From: Myxococcales bacterium
GTDB taxonomy: Bacteria; Myxococcota_A; Bradymonadia; Bradymonadales; Bradymonadaceae
Length of the DNA: 40,177 nucleotides
NCBI GenBank assembly: GCA_007135085.1
Contig: SLJM01000095.1
Span: forward strand, 1-40,177
Direction of reading: 5' to 3'
Numbering within the stretch: the first letter of the stretch is position 1; each line of letters opens with the position of its first letter. Below, in pieces: positions 1 to 9,453 of the stretch. Under the pieces are notes generated by a model, which ran no database searches, was not told the DNA's origin, and saw only the letters and a list, made by a program, of their open reading frames with translations. The translations under genes and the position numbers were made by a program.

Positions 1-833
1 AGGCGCTGCAAGACGGCGGCGATGCCCCGCTGGGTGTCGATGAGGTAGTGGAGCACAGCGGCCATCGCCGACTCGACGAGATCCGTGGCGAGAAAGCCAA
101 AGTCGCGGGCCTGCTCGAAGAATCGACCCACGTCTTCTTCGTCGAGAAAGAAGGCGTCGCCCTCGATGGTGCCCGACAGGCGCACCCCGTCGCCCAGACG
201 GGCGCGCAGGTGTTCGGCGTCAAAATAGTCTTCGCCCTTGTCGCGAAAGAAGACATCTGCAAAGCGGTCGGCTTCTTCTTCGAAACGCTCGGCGGCAGAA
301 TCGGGGATCAATAATTCGCGGGCCTCGATGCGCTCCAATTCGGCGACCAGATCGTCGATATCGGCCAGCTCGGTGGCCCGAAAATCACCGGTCGTAATAT
401 CCAGGTAGGCAAGGCCGATGGTGGCCCCCGATACGCCGGCGCCGGGGACGACGGCGGCCAGATAATTGGGCGCTCTGGCATCGAGGTTTTCCTCGTCGAG
501 CTGCACTCCTGGGGTGACCACGCGGACCACGTCGCGTTGGACGATGCCCTCGGCCTGGGAGGCGTCCTCGATCTGCTCGCAGATGGCGACGGAAAATCCC
601 TTTTCGATGAGCTCGCGCACATAGGATTGCGACGAGTGATAGGGCATGCCCGCCATGGGGATTTCGTTTGCGCCCTTGCTGCGCGACGTCAGAGTCAGCC
701 CCAATTCACGGGAGACGACCACGGCGTCTTCGAAAAACATCTCGTAAAAGTCGCCGAGCCGAAAGAAGAGGATCGCATCGGGATATCGCTCTTTGACATC
801 CAGATATTGCTGAATCATCGGCGTGACTTTCAT
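1..833 (-). CDS. mutS: DNA mismatch repair protein MutS, N-terminal part (cut by window edge)
   Basis: About 277 residues are visible, beginning at an ATG at 833 and running off the left edge without a stop. The N-terminus is typical MutS domain I: it opens MKVTPMIQQYLDVKERYPD and carries the mismatch-reading F-Y-E motif in GDFYEMF (F29-Y30-E31). Further matches to the family are YHSSQ, the IAICEQ-like segment SVAICEQIEDAS, VVRVVTPG, and a connector domain containing LAYLDITTGDF. MutS recognises mismatches and small loops and recruits MutL. The ATPase domain lies outside the window. The gene follows the TIG lipoprotein gene on the same strand after a 129-bp gap. No strong Shine-Dalgarno precedes the ATG. 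The identification is firm; only the truncation by the window limits it. Confidence 0.96.
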   Translation of the reverse strand, partial: MKVTPMIQQYLDVKERYPDAILFFRLGDFYEMFFEDAVVVSRELGLTLTSRSKGANEIPMAGMPYHSSQSYVRELIEKGFSVAICEQIEDASQAEGIVQRDVVRVVTPGVQLDEENLDARAPNYLAAVVPGAGVSGATIGLAYLDITTGDFRATELADIDDLVAELERIEARELLIPDSAAERFEEEADRFADVFFRDKGEDYFDAEHLRARLGDGVRLSGTIEGDAFFLDEEDVGRFFEQARDFGFLATDLVESAMAAVLHYLIDTQRGIAAVLQR

Positions 834-962
834 TGGATCTCGAGGGGGGAAAAATACAAAAAAACGTAGCCAGATTTGGCGGCGACGATAACAAGGGCCC
901 GCCGCGATGGAAAGTGGTGTGTGCCGGGAGTTGTCGGCAGCCCCCAATGTCGGAGCGGAGCC

Positions 963-3900
963 CTATAAGCCGTCGACCAGCCGCAATGTCCAGGTGTCCA
1001 CGGAGAAGGCCGACCAGGAGGCGGTGCTCAGGCTGCCGAAGGTGAAGGCGTCGTAATTGAATCCGTCGATGCGGATGCCGTAGGCCACGGTGTAGAGCGA
1101 ACCGGGCTGGTAGGGATCGGGACGGGCCTCAAGGGGGAGGTCGGAGAAGGCGGGAAATTCGGGCATCGGGATATAATCCTCGTCGCCGGGGGCGATGAAA
1201 GTCCACACGGGAAGGCCCGAAGCATTTCGCAGGATGATATAGAGCATATCCGGTGTGTTTTGCCCCTTCGTTCCCAGCCAGAGGGCGTCGCCGACGGTGC
1301 CGCCCGAGGCGGGCTGGACCAGCTCGGGGACGGCGACCAGGGGCGCCGTGGAGTGAAGTTGGTCCAGGTTGCTCATCCCGGTCCTGGTCAATTGGGAGTA
1401 GGGGATGCCACCGTTTCCAGTATAGGAACCGGCCACCACGGCGTAGGTCAGATCATCGAGGACACCCTCGGCGGCGGGGAGGCGCTCGGCGACCAGGAGG
1501 TTGCCCACGTCGGTGACGGGCTCGGGCATTCGATAAAACCCCTCATAGCCGAAGTCCAGATAGGGCCAGATACGATTGGTCGTCGGGCCGGTGGGGGCAT
1601 AGACGGGGTCGACGACGCGCACCGCCAGGGATTCGTCGAGGGGGATGTCACATTCAATATCTGCCGATTGTCGTTGACCGTCGGCCAGGGCCAGATAGCG
1701 GCGCACGCCCATGAGTTTCGGGGTGAATTTGTCGGTGTCGGCGTCGTAATAGCCACAGAGCGCCACGAGCGCCACATCGCCCACGCGGCTTCGCACTTCA
1801 AAGAACCCCTCGCCGGCGACTACCGAATCGGGGCCCGGGCTGAGTTGTCCGCCGAGCAGGGCGTTTCGGGTGACCTCGACGATGGACATATTATATTCGG
1901 CGCCCCCCTCGGGGTCGGAACCCTTGCCGGTGATCGTGAGCTCACCTTCGACGTACGCCATGGGCGGAGGAGTAAAGGGACCGCCGTCGCCTTCGGGGGG
2001 GACGATGGGGTTGAGGAGCAGGGTGAGGTTTGTGGCGTTGATCTCACGGACCATGACCGTTGACATCTCGGCGGCCGTGGCGGTCACCGTCTGAGGCCCG
2101 ATAAGACCCGGGCCGGAGATGGTGACCTGGCCGGCGTTGTTGGTATAGCCCCTGAAGTTGGTGTCGGGCTCGACGGAGAGAGTGACGAAGGCATCTGCCA
2201 CTGGCGAACCGTCCATGGACAGGACGGTGACGTTGATCGAGCCGTCCACAGGGGGACCCCAGGCGCCGCCGAAGCTGCTCATGGGGTTGAAATAGATGAA
2301 GGGATAGGGCGGCTGGGCCTGCTGTCCGACGGCGCTGAGCGTGACCTCCTGGGCGCCGGTGGAGTTGGCCCGCGGCGTTCGAAAGGTCACCGTATACGGG
2401 TCGATACGTCGAATATCGTCGCCATCGAGTCCGCCCACGTCGACTTCGATCAATCCCTGGAACCCTCGCCCCTGGAGGGTGACATGGGTATTGCCGGCCA
2501 GGGCCCCGCGGGAGGGGCGCATGGACCAGACCTCGACGGGACCCTCGAAGCGATAGGCATCTTCCAGAGTGGCCTGCTGTCCACCGGCGGTGACGACCAC
2601 GTCGACCAGGCCCGGCTCGGCCAGGGGCGTGATGATCTCAAGATGCCCATCGTCGATGACCTGGAAACCGGCGGCCAGTCCACCAAAGGAGACCTGGTCG
2701 ACCTGGGAGAGGCCCGCGCCGAAGAGATCGACCGTGTCGCCGCCGTCGGCGGAGCCTGAATCGGGGGTGACCTCATTCAACGTGAGTTCGGGCACGTATT
2801 CGAATGCATCAACCAGGCGGTCCACTTCCTCACCACCTCGATAGAAGACGACGTCCACCAGGCCGGCGTCGGTGGCAGCCGGCGCCTGGATGCGGGCAAA
2901 GTCGGGCCCGCTGTCGACGATATTCGCCAGTTGGCCGCCCAGATAGAGTTCGGCGCTTGGAGCGTCCAGGTTTCGACCGGAGACGATATGCTGGGTTCCT
3001 CCCGACAAAGGCGCCGCGGCCGGCCGCACGTCGACGAGAAGATCCTGGGCTCCGTCGTCGTAGTAGAAGCCGTCGTGGACCCGGCGGGCATCAAATGAGT
3101 TGGCCAGATAGACGTCGACATAGCCCGGGTTGCCGGCAGGTGGGGTGAGCACGGTGATCGTCTGGGCGCCGACATCAACGGCCTGGACGTCGGCGTCGAC
3201 TCCTCCGAATTGGACGGTCGTATCCGATGTGAAACCGGAGCCCCTCAGAGTGACGACCTCACCGCCGGCGATATCGCCGATGCCGGCCTCGATAGTGTCC
3301 ACTTCGATGGGGTCGAAAAAATAGAGCTCGTCTTTTAGCACTACCTGGTCGTCGGGCACGGTGACTCGAAGGTCGGCGTAGCCCCGGGGCATCTTGGGCA
3401 CCACCACGCGGACCAGCTTGTTATTGACCACCTCGATGCGCCGCGCAGAGGTGCCGGAGAAGCTCACCCCCATGGGATCGACGAAGCCCTTGCCGCTCAG
3501 AGTTATCTCCATGCCACCGCCGGTGGGAAGGATATGGGGCACCACGTCGTCGACTTGTACGGGGTCGGCGTAGGTGAAACCGTTGGGGATCTCCGAGATT
3601 TCGCCGTCGGCGGCGATGGCGCGCACCGTGACCGGGCCGTAGGCCTCGGCGGGGGGCGTGATGGCCACCAATTGGCCCTGTGAGAGGGTCACCTCGGCGG
3701 GCTTGTCACCGAATAAGAGCTCCGTTCCCGAGCTGAGGTCAGCGCCGTGGACGTGAACCTGGGTGCCTCCCGACAGGGGGCCGCGGGCGGGAATGACCGA
3801 GTCGATGCGAAAATCGTCGTCCCAATCCCAGTCCTGGCCGCCGTCATTGGGAGGCGGTCTGTCGGCGTCTTCCTCGCCGGCGTCGGGATCGGTGCCGCCT

Positions 3901-4079
3901 CCGCCATTGGCGTTTTGATCATCGCCGTCGAATCCTGCGTCCACGCCGCCTGAGTTATCCCCGTTGAGCTCATCGCCGGCCCCGTCGTCACTGCAGGCCG
4001 TGAGCAGACCACACAGGGCGAGGAGGACGATGAGCGCCGGGACAAACCGGTTATTTGAACGCCGCGCGAATAGGTTCAC
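963..4079 (-). CDS. IPT/TIG-repeat surface lipoprotein (paralogue 1)
   Basis: The start is a GTG at 4079, preceded at 5 nt by a perfect AGGAG; an upstream in-frame TTG at 4100 has no ribosome site. The product is 1038 aa. A hydrophobic segment ends in the lipobox LTAC (C29), so it is probably exported and lipidated. An Asp/Gly-rich linker (about 30-90) follows. Next come six immunoglobulin-like IPT/TIG repeats of about 83 residues each (about 91-600), recognisable by repeated P-x-x-G-x-x-x-GG-T openings and GFxY/F closings. A carboxypeptidase-regulatory-like beta domain follows (about 608-693), then a roughly 340-residue C-terminal region I cannot assign to a family. The upstream gene (4170-7310) has the same architecture, so this is a tandem duplication. 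TIG repeats usually build adhesive or ligand-binding stalks. No function beyond a surface role can be read from the sequence. Confidence 0.88.
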   Translation of the reverse strand: MNLFARRSNNRFVPALIVLLALCGLLTACSDDGAGDELNGDNSGGVDAGFDGDDQNANGGGGTDPDAGEEDADRPPPNDGGQDWDWDDDFRIDSVIPARGPLSGGTQVHVHGADLSSGTELLFGDKPAEVTLSQGQLVAITPPAEAYGPVTVRAIAADGEISEIPNGFTYADPVQVDDVVPHILPTGGGMEITLSGKGFVDPMGVSFSGTSARRIEVVNNKLVRVVVPKMPRGYADLRVTVPDDQVVLKDELYFFDPIEVDTIEAGIGDIAGGEVVTLRGSGFTSDTTVQFGGVDADVQAVDVGAQTITVLTPPAGNPGYVDVYLANSFDARRVHDGFYYDDGAQDLLVDVRPAAAPLSGGTQHIVSGRNLDAPSAELYLGGQLANIVDSGPDFARIQAPAATDAGLVDVVFYRGGEEVDRLVDAFEYVPELTLNEVTPDSGSADGGDTVDLFGAGLSQVDQVSFGGLAAGFQVIDDGHLEIITPLAEPGLVDVVVTAGGQQATLEDAYRFEGPVEVWSMRPSRGALAGNTHVTLQGRGFQGLIEVDVGGLDGDDIRRIDPYTVTFRTPRANSTGAQEVTLSAVGQQAQPPYPFIYFNPMSSFGGAWGPPVDGSINVTVLSMDGSPVADAFVTLSVEPDTNFRGYTNNAGQVTISGPGLIGPQTVTATAAEMSTVMVREINATNLTLLLNPIVPPEGDGGPFTPPPMAYVEGELTITGKGSDPEGGAEYNMSIVEVTRNALLGGQLSPGPDSVVAGEGFFEVRSRVGDVALVALCGYYDADTDKFTPKLMGVRRYLALADGQRQSADIECDIPLDESLAVRVVDPVYAPTGPTTNRIWPYLDFGYEGFYRMPEPVTDVGNLLVAERLPAAEGVLDDLTYAVVAGSYTGNGGIPYSQLTRTGMSNLDQLHSTAPLVAVPELVQPASGGTVGDALWLGTKGQNTPDMLYIILRNASGLPVWTFIAPGDEDYIPMPEFPAFSDLPLEARPDPYQPGSLYTVAYGIRIDGFNYDAFTFGSLSTASWSAFSVDTWTLRLVDGL

Positions 4080-4169
4080 CTTGACTCCTGATCGCCGCAA
4101 GGATTGGTGGGCAGGGAGTGCAACCGCGATGCCCGCCGATTTTGTTTCCTCACGACATCGATAGTTGGC

Positions 4170-7100
4170 TCAAAATCCGATGATCATGGCGGCCACGCTG
4201 AATCCATCGGCATGAGCGAGGTTCAAATCGTCGTATGCAAAATCGTCGATGGACAACCCCTCTTTGGAGATTCCCAAAATGATCATCTGATAGGTTCCCC
4301 CGGGGTATGGAAGGGGGGGCACCCAGATGCCGTCGTCGTTTTCGATGGCGTATTCGGAGAGGTCGGGAAAGTCCGGAAATTGAAAGCTCGTCACGTCACC
4401 TGGCAAGAAGACGTCCCATACGGGCTCTTGCATAAAGGTCTCGATGATCACCCAATAGAGATCGGGCTGGTGGATACCGTGCATATTCCACTGCACCAGC
4501 CCGTTATTGGGGACAGCTCCGGGGGCGGGGGTGATGACGTCGATGGTGGAGACGATAGGCTTGGAATTGACCGTGGTGTCCACTTCATCGACGTGGCGCA
4601 AAAAGGATTGGCTATAGGGAAGCCCGCCGTTGGTGTCGGTGAGGAGGAGCGTGAAATAATTAGCGTCGCTCAGATCGCCTGCCAATTGAGCGACCGGGTC
4701 GACGGGCACGATCTCGGAGGTGCTCGTAAATTCCTGCATATGCATGGGGCCGTAGATCCCGTCGGCGCCGAGTTCGATGAAGAGCTGGACGCGGTTGGTC
4801 TCGGGGCCGCCGTTGTCGGCCATGGGGGCGCCGTCGAATTTAACGTTGATCGACGAGTTCAGCGGGATGTCGAGGGGGATGTCGACCTCGTATTCGCCGC
4901 CGTCGGAGGCTACCAGATAGCGGGCCACGCCCATGCGAATCGGCGTAAACTCCTCGGTGGTCGTATTGTAGAGGCCGGCCGTGGCCACCAGCGCCAGCTC
5001 ACCGATACGAGTAGTGATCGTGAATTCGCCGTCTTCGAAGACAATATTCTCGCCACCCGGATCGGGAATGGGGTCGTAGATCGAGGAGGGCCGTGTGGAC
5101 TCCACATAGGCCATCAGTATCTCGTCGGGGGCGGGGGTTGCCAATTTGTCCAGCCCCGTGATCTGACCGGAGAAGGTGGCCGTGGGAGGAGGCGGCGGAA
5201 ACGGCGGATCGCCGTCGGCCTCGGGGTGCAAAAAGATGGTGACGTTTTCGGCGTCCACATATTGGACGGTGGTGCTCGTATGCTCCGGGGCGGTGGCGGT
5301 GACGGTTTGCTCGCCAAAGACATCGGGGCCCGACAGGGTGACCCGGCCGGTGGCGTCGGTCACCCCCGAGTAGGGCGTTTGGGCGATCGTGGAGAGCATG
5401 ACGAAGGACCCCTCGATGGGTTGGCCCTGCATGGTGAAGACCGTGACGTTGACCGCCCCGTCAATGGGGTTGCCCCAGGCCCCGCCGGTGGCCGAGCCGG
5501 GGTTGAAGTAGGTGTATAATTCGGGGGCCTGTGCCTGCAGCCCGTCCGCTTCGCCGGTGACCTCGACGACGTCGCTGGGATGGGGCGGGGTGCGCACCGC
5601 CAGGGTATAGGCGTTGAGGCGCTCGACCTGAGGGGCCTGTTCGCCGCCAAAGAAGATCTCTGTGTCGTCCGTAAAGCCCGTGCCCCGGATCTCGACATAG
5701 GTGTTGCCGGCGATGGAGCCCCGGATGGGGTCGAAGCTCCACAGCTCGAGGTCGGCGAGGAAGAAAAATGCCTCCTCTTCGATAGCCGAGCGGCCGTCGT
5801 CGCCAAAGAGCTGGAGATCGGCCGGGCCCGGGCTGGCGGCGGGGGTGGTAAATTCGATGGTTTCGTCGTCGATGACCTCGAAGTCGACGGACAGTCCGGC
5901 CAGGCGAAGCTCGTCGACAGAATCGAAGCCACTACCGGTGACGACCACGTCTGTGCCACCGCCGACATCGCCCTGCTCGGGAGTGACTGTATCGATCTGA
6001 AGGGGAACGAAATAGGTGAAGCCGTCGACGGCGGACACGCTCTGGCCGTTCTCTTCGACGGTCACGTCCACGGCACCGGCGTTCGAGGCGCCGGGGGTGT
6101 CCACGGCGATGACCAGCTCCTCTGCGGAGACCAGAGTGGCTGTCTGGGCGCCGAAGGTGACCACGGGGTCGGTCATTCCCGGAAAATGCCCGGTCAGATA
6201 AACCCGCTCACCGCCGGCGGTCTCGCCGCGATCGGGGACGACGCCGTCGAGGCGCAGGCTGCCATCACCGGAGTCGAGATAGGCAAATCCGTCGATGATA
6301 CGATCGCCGTCGCTGGCGGTTTCGACGCGCACGTCGACCAAGCCGGCCGTGCCGGCAGGGGTGGTCGCCGTGGCCGAAGTCCCGTCGCCGGCCACGGTGA
6401 TATTGGTCGCCGGCACCTCGTCGAAGAAGACCTGAAGCGTGTCGTCAAATTTCGCTCCGTAGAGGGTCACCTCATCGCCGCCGTCGACGCTGCCATAGGG
6501 GGGGGCGACGGAGTCGAGCTCTACGGGGGCCACATAGGTCAGTGCCTCCGCTTGCTCGAGGTGGTCGTGATCGTCGATGAGTCGCAGATCGGCCTGGCCC
6601 TCCGGGTGGGGCGGGGCGACGAAGCGCATGCGGCCGGAGTGGACAAATTCATGTTGGCCTGCGGCGCTATCGCCGACGACGACGCGTGTATTCTCCGAAA
6701 ATCCTCGGCCCTCCAGGGTGACCTCTACGCCCCCGTCGACGGGGAGCATCCAGGGCTGAATAAGTTCGACCTCCAGGGGCTCCACGTAGGTGAATCCGTC
6801 GACGAGCGTGGCCTCGCCGGTGAGTTCGTCGATGACCCGTACGGTCACCGGTCCGGTCACGTCGCTGGGGGGCGTCACGCCCGTGAGCGCACCATCGACG
6901 ACCACCGTCTCGACCTGAGCGGCCCCGAAGAGGACCACCGTCTGCGACGTAAAGCCCTCACCGTCGATGACGAAGTGGGTGCCCCCGTCGACGGTGCCAC
7001 GGTCGGGGCGCAGGGCGTCGACGGCGAGCGATGGGGGATCGGGATCGACGGGCTCGTCGGCGTCTGGTTCGCCTGCGTCGGGCTCACTGGTGTCGGGCTC

Positions 7101-7310
7101 GTCGGCGTCAGGGAGGTCCGTATCTGAGCCGTCTGCGTCGGGTTGGTCGTCGGCGTCGGTGCCGGCGTCGGGTTCTACGAGATTGGCATTTCCATCGTTG
7201 CCTCCGGCGTCGACGTCGTCACCGCAGCCGACGGTGAAGGCGGACAATATTGCCACCATCGCCACTGCAACCAGGGCTCGACACAGCGTAGTCTCAGTGT
7301 TCATGGTCAT
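4170..7310 (-). CDS. IPT/TIG-repeat surface lipoprotein (paralogue 2)
   Basis: This 1046-aa protein starts at ATG 7310 (a second ATG lies two codons in). Its signal peptide ends at the lipobox-like TVGC (C29). A low-complexity linker with repeated EPDA/DADEPD units runs to about residue 95. Six IPT/TIG repeats follow (about 97-605), then a regulatory-like beta domain with a GRVTLSGP turn, then a C-terminal region. That region shares landmarks with paralogue 1 in the same order: RYLVASDGG, GGLPYSQ, PVWDVFLPGD, and a closing segment around DDFAYDDL. The two genes are 90 bp apart in the same direction and are probably co-transcribed, this one first. A surface-exposed adhesin or scaffold is the likely role, inferred only from domain type and lipidation. 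Confidence 0.87.
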   Translation of the reverse strand: MTMNTETTLCRALVAVAMVAILSAFTVGCGDDVDAGGNDGNANLVEPDAGTDADDQPDADGSDTDLPDADEPDTSEPDAGEPDADEPVDPDPPSLAVDALRPDRGTVDGGTHFVIDGEGFTSQTVVLFGAAQVETVVVDGALTGVTPPSDVTGPVTVRVIDELTGEATLVDGFTYVEPLEVELIQPWMLPVDGGVEVTLEGRGFSENTRVVVGDSAAGQHEFVHSGRMRFVAPPHPEGQADLRLIDDHDHLEQAEALTYVAPVELDSVAPPYGSVDGGDEVTLYGAKFDDTLQVFFDEVPATNITVAGDGTSATATTPAGTAGLVDVRVETASDGDRIIDGFAYLDSGDGSLRLDGVVPDRGETAGGERVYLTGHFPGMTDPVVTFGAQTATLVSAEELVIAVDTPGASNAGAVDVTVEENGQSVSAVDGFTYFVPLQIDTVTPEQGDVGGGTDVVVTGSGFDSVDELRLAGLSVDFEVIDDETIEFTTPAASPGPADLQLFGDDGRSAIEEEAFFFLADLELWSFDPIRGSIAGNTYVEIRGTGFTDDTEIFFGGEQAPQVERLNAYTLAVRTPPHPSDVVEVTGEADGLQAQAPELYTYFNPGSATGGAWGNPIDGAVNVTVFTMQGQPIEGSFVMLSTIAQTPYSGVTDATGRVTLSGPDVFGEQTVTATAPEHTSTTVQYVDAENVTIFLHPEADGDPPFPPPPPTATFSGQITGLDKLATPAPDEILMAYVESTRPSSIYDPIPDPGGENIVFEDGEFTITTRIGELALVATAGLYNTTTEEFTPIRMGVARYLVASDGGEYEVDIPLDIPLNSSINVKFDGAPMADNGGPETNRVQLFIELGADGIYGPMHMQEFTSTSEIVPVDPVAQLAGDLSDANYFTLLLTDTNGGLPYSQSFLRHVDEVDTTVNSKPIVSTIDVITPAPGAVPNNGLVQWNMHGIHQPDLYWVIIETFMQEPVWDVFLPGDVTSFQFPDFPDLSEYAIENDDGIWVPPLPYPGGTYQMIILGISKEGLSIDDFAYDDLNLAHADGFSVAAMIIGF

Positions 7311-7480
7311 TTATATATCCATTGAGCTATTTGAGAGCAGGGGGGGCGCCACCGGCATCGGAGCTGTCCATGGGCGTCGCCTGCGTATGGTACGCCTTGA
7401 AATGTGGAGTATAGACGGCGGATGCCGTCAATTCAAACGATCGCGCGCTTCGCACACGGTTGTTTGTGGTTTGTCGTTAT

Positions 7481-7616
7481 GTTCGCTTCGCTCACGATAG
7501 TTAACGGCGCCCTGCGGCGAACCCAGTTTTCCAATCCATCTCGATCTCTGAACTACCAACTAAAAACCACTAACCACGCGAGCGAAGCGAGCATAACTAC
7601 CGTGAGCGAAGCGAAC
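7481..7616. repeat. Imperfect inverted repeat in a non-coding gap (REP-like)
   Basis: The 395-bp divergent gap 7311-7705 holds no convincing gene. Arm 7481-7503 begins GTTCGCTTCGCTCACG, and its reverse complement is found at 7594-7616 with one mismatch in 23 bases. A third, partial copy of the GAGCGAAGCGAGC core lies at 7580-7592. Between the arms is an A/C-rich stretch of ACTA and ACCA words. A separate perfect hairpin, GACGGC-GGAT-GCCGTC, sits at 7414-7429. The arrangement resembles a repetitive extragenic palindrome. Promoters for 7310 and 7706 must also lie here, but I cannot place them. Confidence 0.6.
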
Positions 7617-7705
7617 GCCGAGGGCAGGCATCGACAAAGTAGAGGTGGTCTGGCATTTTTACACAGGCCTCTGAGAACTAATTTCGTTGCCCTTCGAGAT
7701 CGTTG

Positions 7706-9259
7706 ATGGCGAAAGATAAATCACAGCCCACCCGGTCGCGGGTCACGCTGATATACGATACGGGGGAGCGCGAAGACGACGCGCTGGAGCGGCTTCGCTG
7801 GGTGGTGCCCGCCGTCTTTTTGGCGGCCTCGTTGATTCTCTTTTTCGCTGTCCTGGAGTGGTTTGCTCCCCTGACGCCGATTCTTTTGTTTCTGGGGGCG
7901 GTCCTGGTGCCGGTGGGGGGCTATGTGGTCTGGCATACCCGGGGGGCCAGGCCGGTCGATCAGGCGGCGGCAGTAGCTCTGCTGGCGACCTTCGGGATTC
8001 CCCTGTTGGCCTGGGCGGCCGAGCCCTACCGGGTGGCCGTGATCTGGGCCGCCGGCGATCTGATCCCCCTGGAGGCGATGCTCGTCGCCGCCGAGGATGG
8101 CGCCGACGGGGTGGCGTCACGGGCCTGCCATCGAGTGCTGGCGTCGGATCAGCCCCATCGAGTCGACCGCATGAGAGGGGCTCTGGTGGACCGGCCCGTG
8201 GTAGCCATGGAGTGTCTGGAGAGCCTGGAAGATCCCCAGCGAGGAGAGCTGGTGCGAATCTCGCGCCATCTTCGCGAGACCTGGTATGCGGGCTGGATGG
8301 GTCAGGGAGACAGGGCAGACGCGGACCAGATATGCGCCGAAGCCGCGGCCTATCCCAGGCTGGCTGATCTCCACGGTGCCGACGGCAGGCCCACACTTTT
8401 GATGTGCGCTCTGGGCGCGCCCAATGAAGAGGCCGCCCGCTGTTGTGGCCAGACCCTCTCGGAGCATATCGAGGGCCAGGACCGACTGGCCGTCAAACCC
8501 AACGCCTGGCCGGAAGCGCTTCAGGAGTCGCTCTTTTTGGCGCTCGCCGAGGCGGTGGACCTGCCGGCGGCGACCTTGCTGTCCGAAGAAGCTGTCGATG
8601 GGGCGTTGCGCTGGGCGCCGGGCGATCTCTTTCATTGGACCAGTCATCTCGGCTGCCACCTGATGGCCGAACACGAGGCCCCGGACTTCATCGCCCGCAC
8701 CCTGTCGACGACGATCGACACCCAATGTGGGCTCGACGTCGATGACCCGCTCTTCTCCTTTGCGGCGGTGAACTTCGTCAACCGGACCTGCGCGGGTGCT
8801 CTATCGCCGGGGCGTTCGACGCGAGTCGATGTGGTCCAGTGGTGCGACGCCGCCCGAGAGGCCAACCGCGAGACCGCCGTGGAGTCGGCGCGGTTTTTGG
8901 TGACCCGTGCATTGTCTGCCTATGGGGTGGAAGATCTGGATCGCTCGATTCGAATGGGATCGGCGGCGATGCGAAGGCAGGCTGAAGGAAAGCCGGTCTT
9001 TACCGTCGATCGCTCCAGCCGGGGGCGGTCCGACGTCGAGGTGGGCACCGACGGGGTTCACCTCGGGCGACCGCTGTGGGCCGATCATACCCCGGAATCG
9101 CAAGAGCGACTTCGCTCGGTCGAAGAGGAGAGGGAGCGTCGACGCGACGAAGTTCGCCGAAATTCGCAAGAAGATCTGTCGCGGACCGATGTGGATCGCC
9201 AGGTGTCGGAGGATATGCGAGAGGAACTGCGCCGCCGTCGCGCTGCCGGTGAGCTATAG
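7706..9259 (+). CDS. Membrane protein of unknown function upstream of the TadE/G-like genes
   Basis: I chose the ATG at 7706 over the adjacent in-frame TTG at 7703; a weak GAG lies 7 nt upstream. The product is 517 aa. A charged N-terminus of about 30 residues leads into two close transmembrane segments (about 33-52 and 54-74). A further hydrophobic stretch around 86-108 may be a third. The remaining roughly 400 residues are soluble, mostly alpha-helical in composition, and contain several Cys residues. The last 70 residues are highly charged (EERERRRDEVRR and similar) and probably form a coiled coil. I recognise no family. The next gene begins 194 bp downstream on the same strand, and the two TIG lipoprotein genes diverge upstream, so a link to a surface or envelope structure is plausible but unproven. 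Confidence 0.75.
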   Translation: MAKDKSQPTRSRVTLIYDTGEREDDALERLRWVVPAVFLAASLILFFAVLEWFAPLTPILLFLGAVLVPVGGYVVWHTRGARPVDQAAAVALLATFGIPLLAWAAEPYRVAVIWAAGDLIPLEAMLVAAEDGADGVASRACHRVLASDQPHRVDRMRGALVDRPVVAMECLESLEDPQRGELVRISRHLRETWYAGWMGQGDRADADQICAEAAAYPRLADLHGADGRPTLLMCALGAPNEEAARCCGQTLSEHIEGQDRLAVKPNAWPEALQESLFLALAEAVDLPAATLLSEEAVDGALRWAPGDLFHWTSHLGCHLMAEHEAPDFIARTLSTTIDTQCGLDVDDPLFSFAAVNFVNRTCAGALSPGRSTRVDVVQWCDAAREANRETAVESARFLVTRALSAYGVEDLDRSIRMGSAAMRRQAEGKPVFTVDRSSRGRSDVEVGTDGVHLGRPLWADHTPESQERLRSVEEERERRRDEVRRNSQEDLSRTDVDRQVSEDMREELRRRRAAGEL

Positions 9260-9299
9260 ATCGTTGATCGCCACCTGTTGTGGTGGGTTCTCCCATGAG

Positions 9300-9335
9300 G
9301 TGTGACAGTGTGGCACGATGTAGGACAGTGTAGCA
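9300..9335 (+). promoter_or_regulatory. Helically phased GTGT-type repeats upstream of the TadE/G-like operon
   Basis: In the 194-bp gap before the gene at 9454, GACAGTGTGGCA (9304-9315) recurs exactly 20 bp later as GACAGTGTAGCA (9324-9335). The core GTGTGGC (9308) is followed at 10-bp steps by ATGTAGG (9318) and GTGTAGC (9328), and another GTGTGAC starts at 9300. Ten-bp phasing places the copies on one face of the helix, as expected for a cooperative DNA-binding protein. A similar phased set lies upstream of 14642. The regulator is unknown. Confidence 0.45.
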
Positions 9336-9453
9336 TCATTATAGACCACAATTTCCCGTTGGCCTCATCTTTGCATTTATGTCGACCAGGTTCGAAGAGC
9401 TCCGCCCCCGAAGAGGGTGAGTGAATTAATCTGCAAGGTCAGAAAGAGCGACG

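Noticed and set aside
4104-7127. Long open frames on the + strand opposite the second TIG gene (471 and 515 codons)
   Set aside because: Their sequences are Gly/Asp/Val-rich antisense images of the TIG repeats with no signal, motif or ribosome site. Strong codon bias of the real gene creates such frames in GC-rich DNA.
7404-7706. 100-codon open frame in the gap before the 7706 gene
   Set aside because: It runs through the inverted repeat, has no ribosome site and no protein-like pattern.
9311-9335. Sigma-54 promoter (TGGCAC...)
   Set aside because: The -24-like TGGCAC is present, but no TTGCA-like element follows at the required spacing; the region is better explained by phased repeats.
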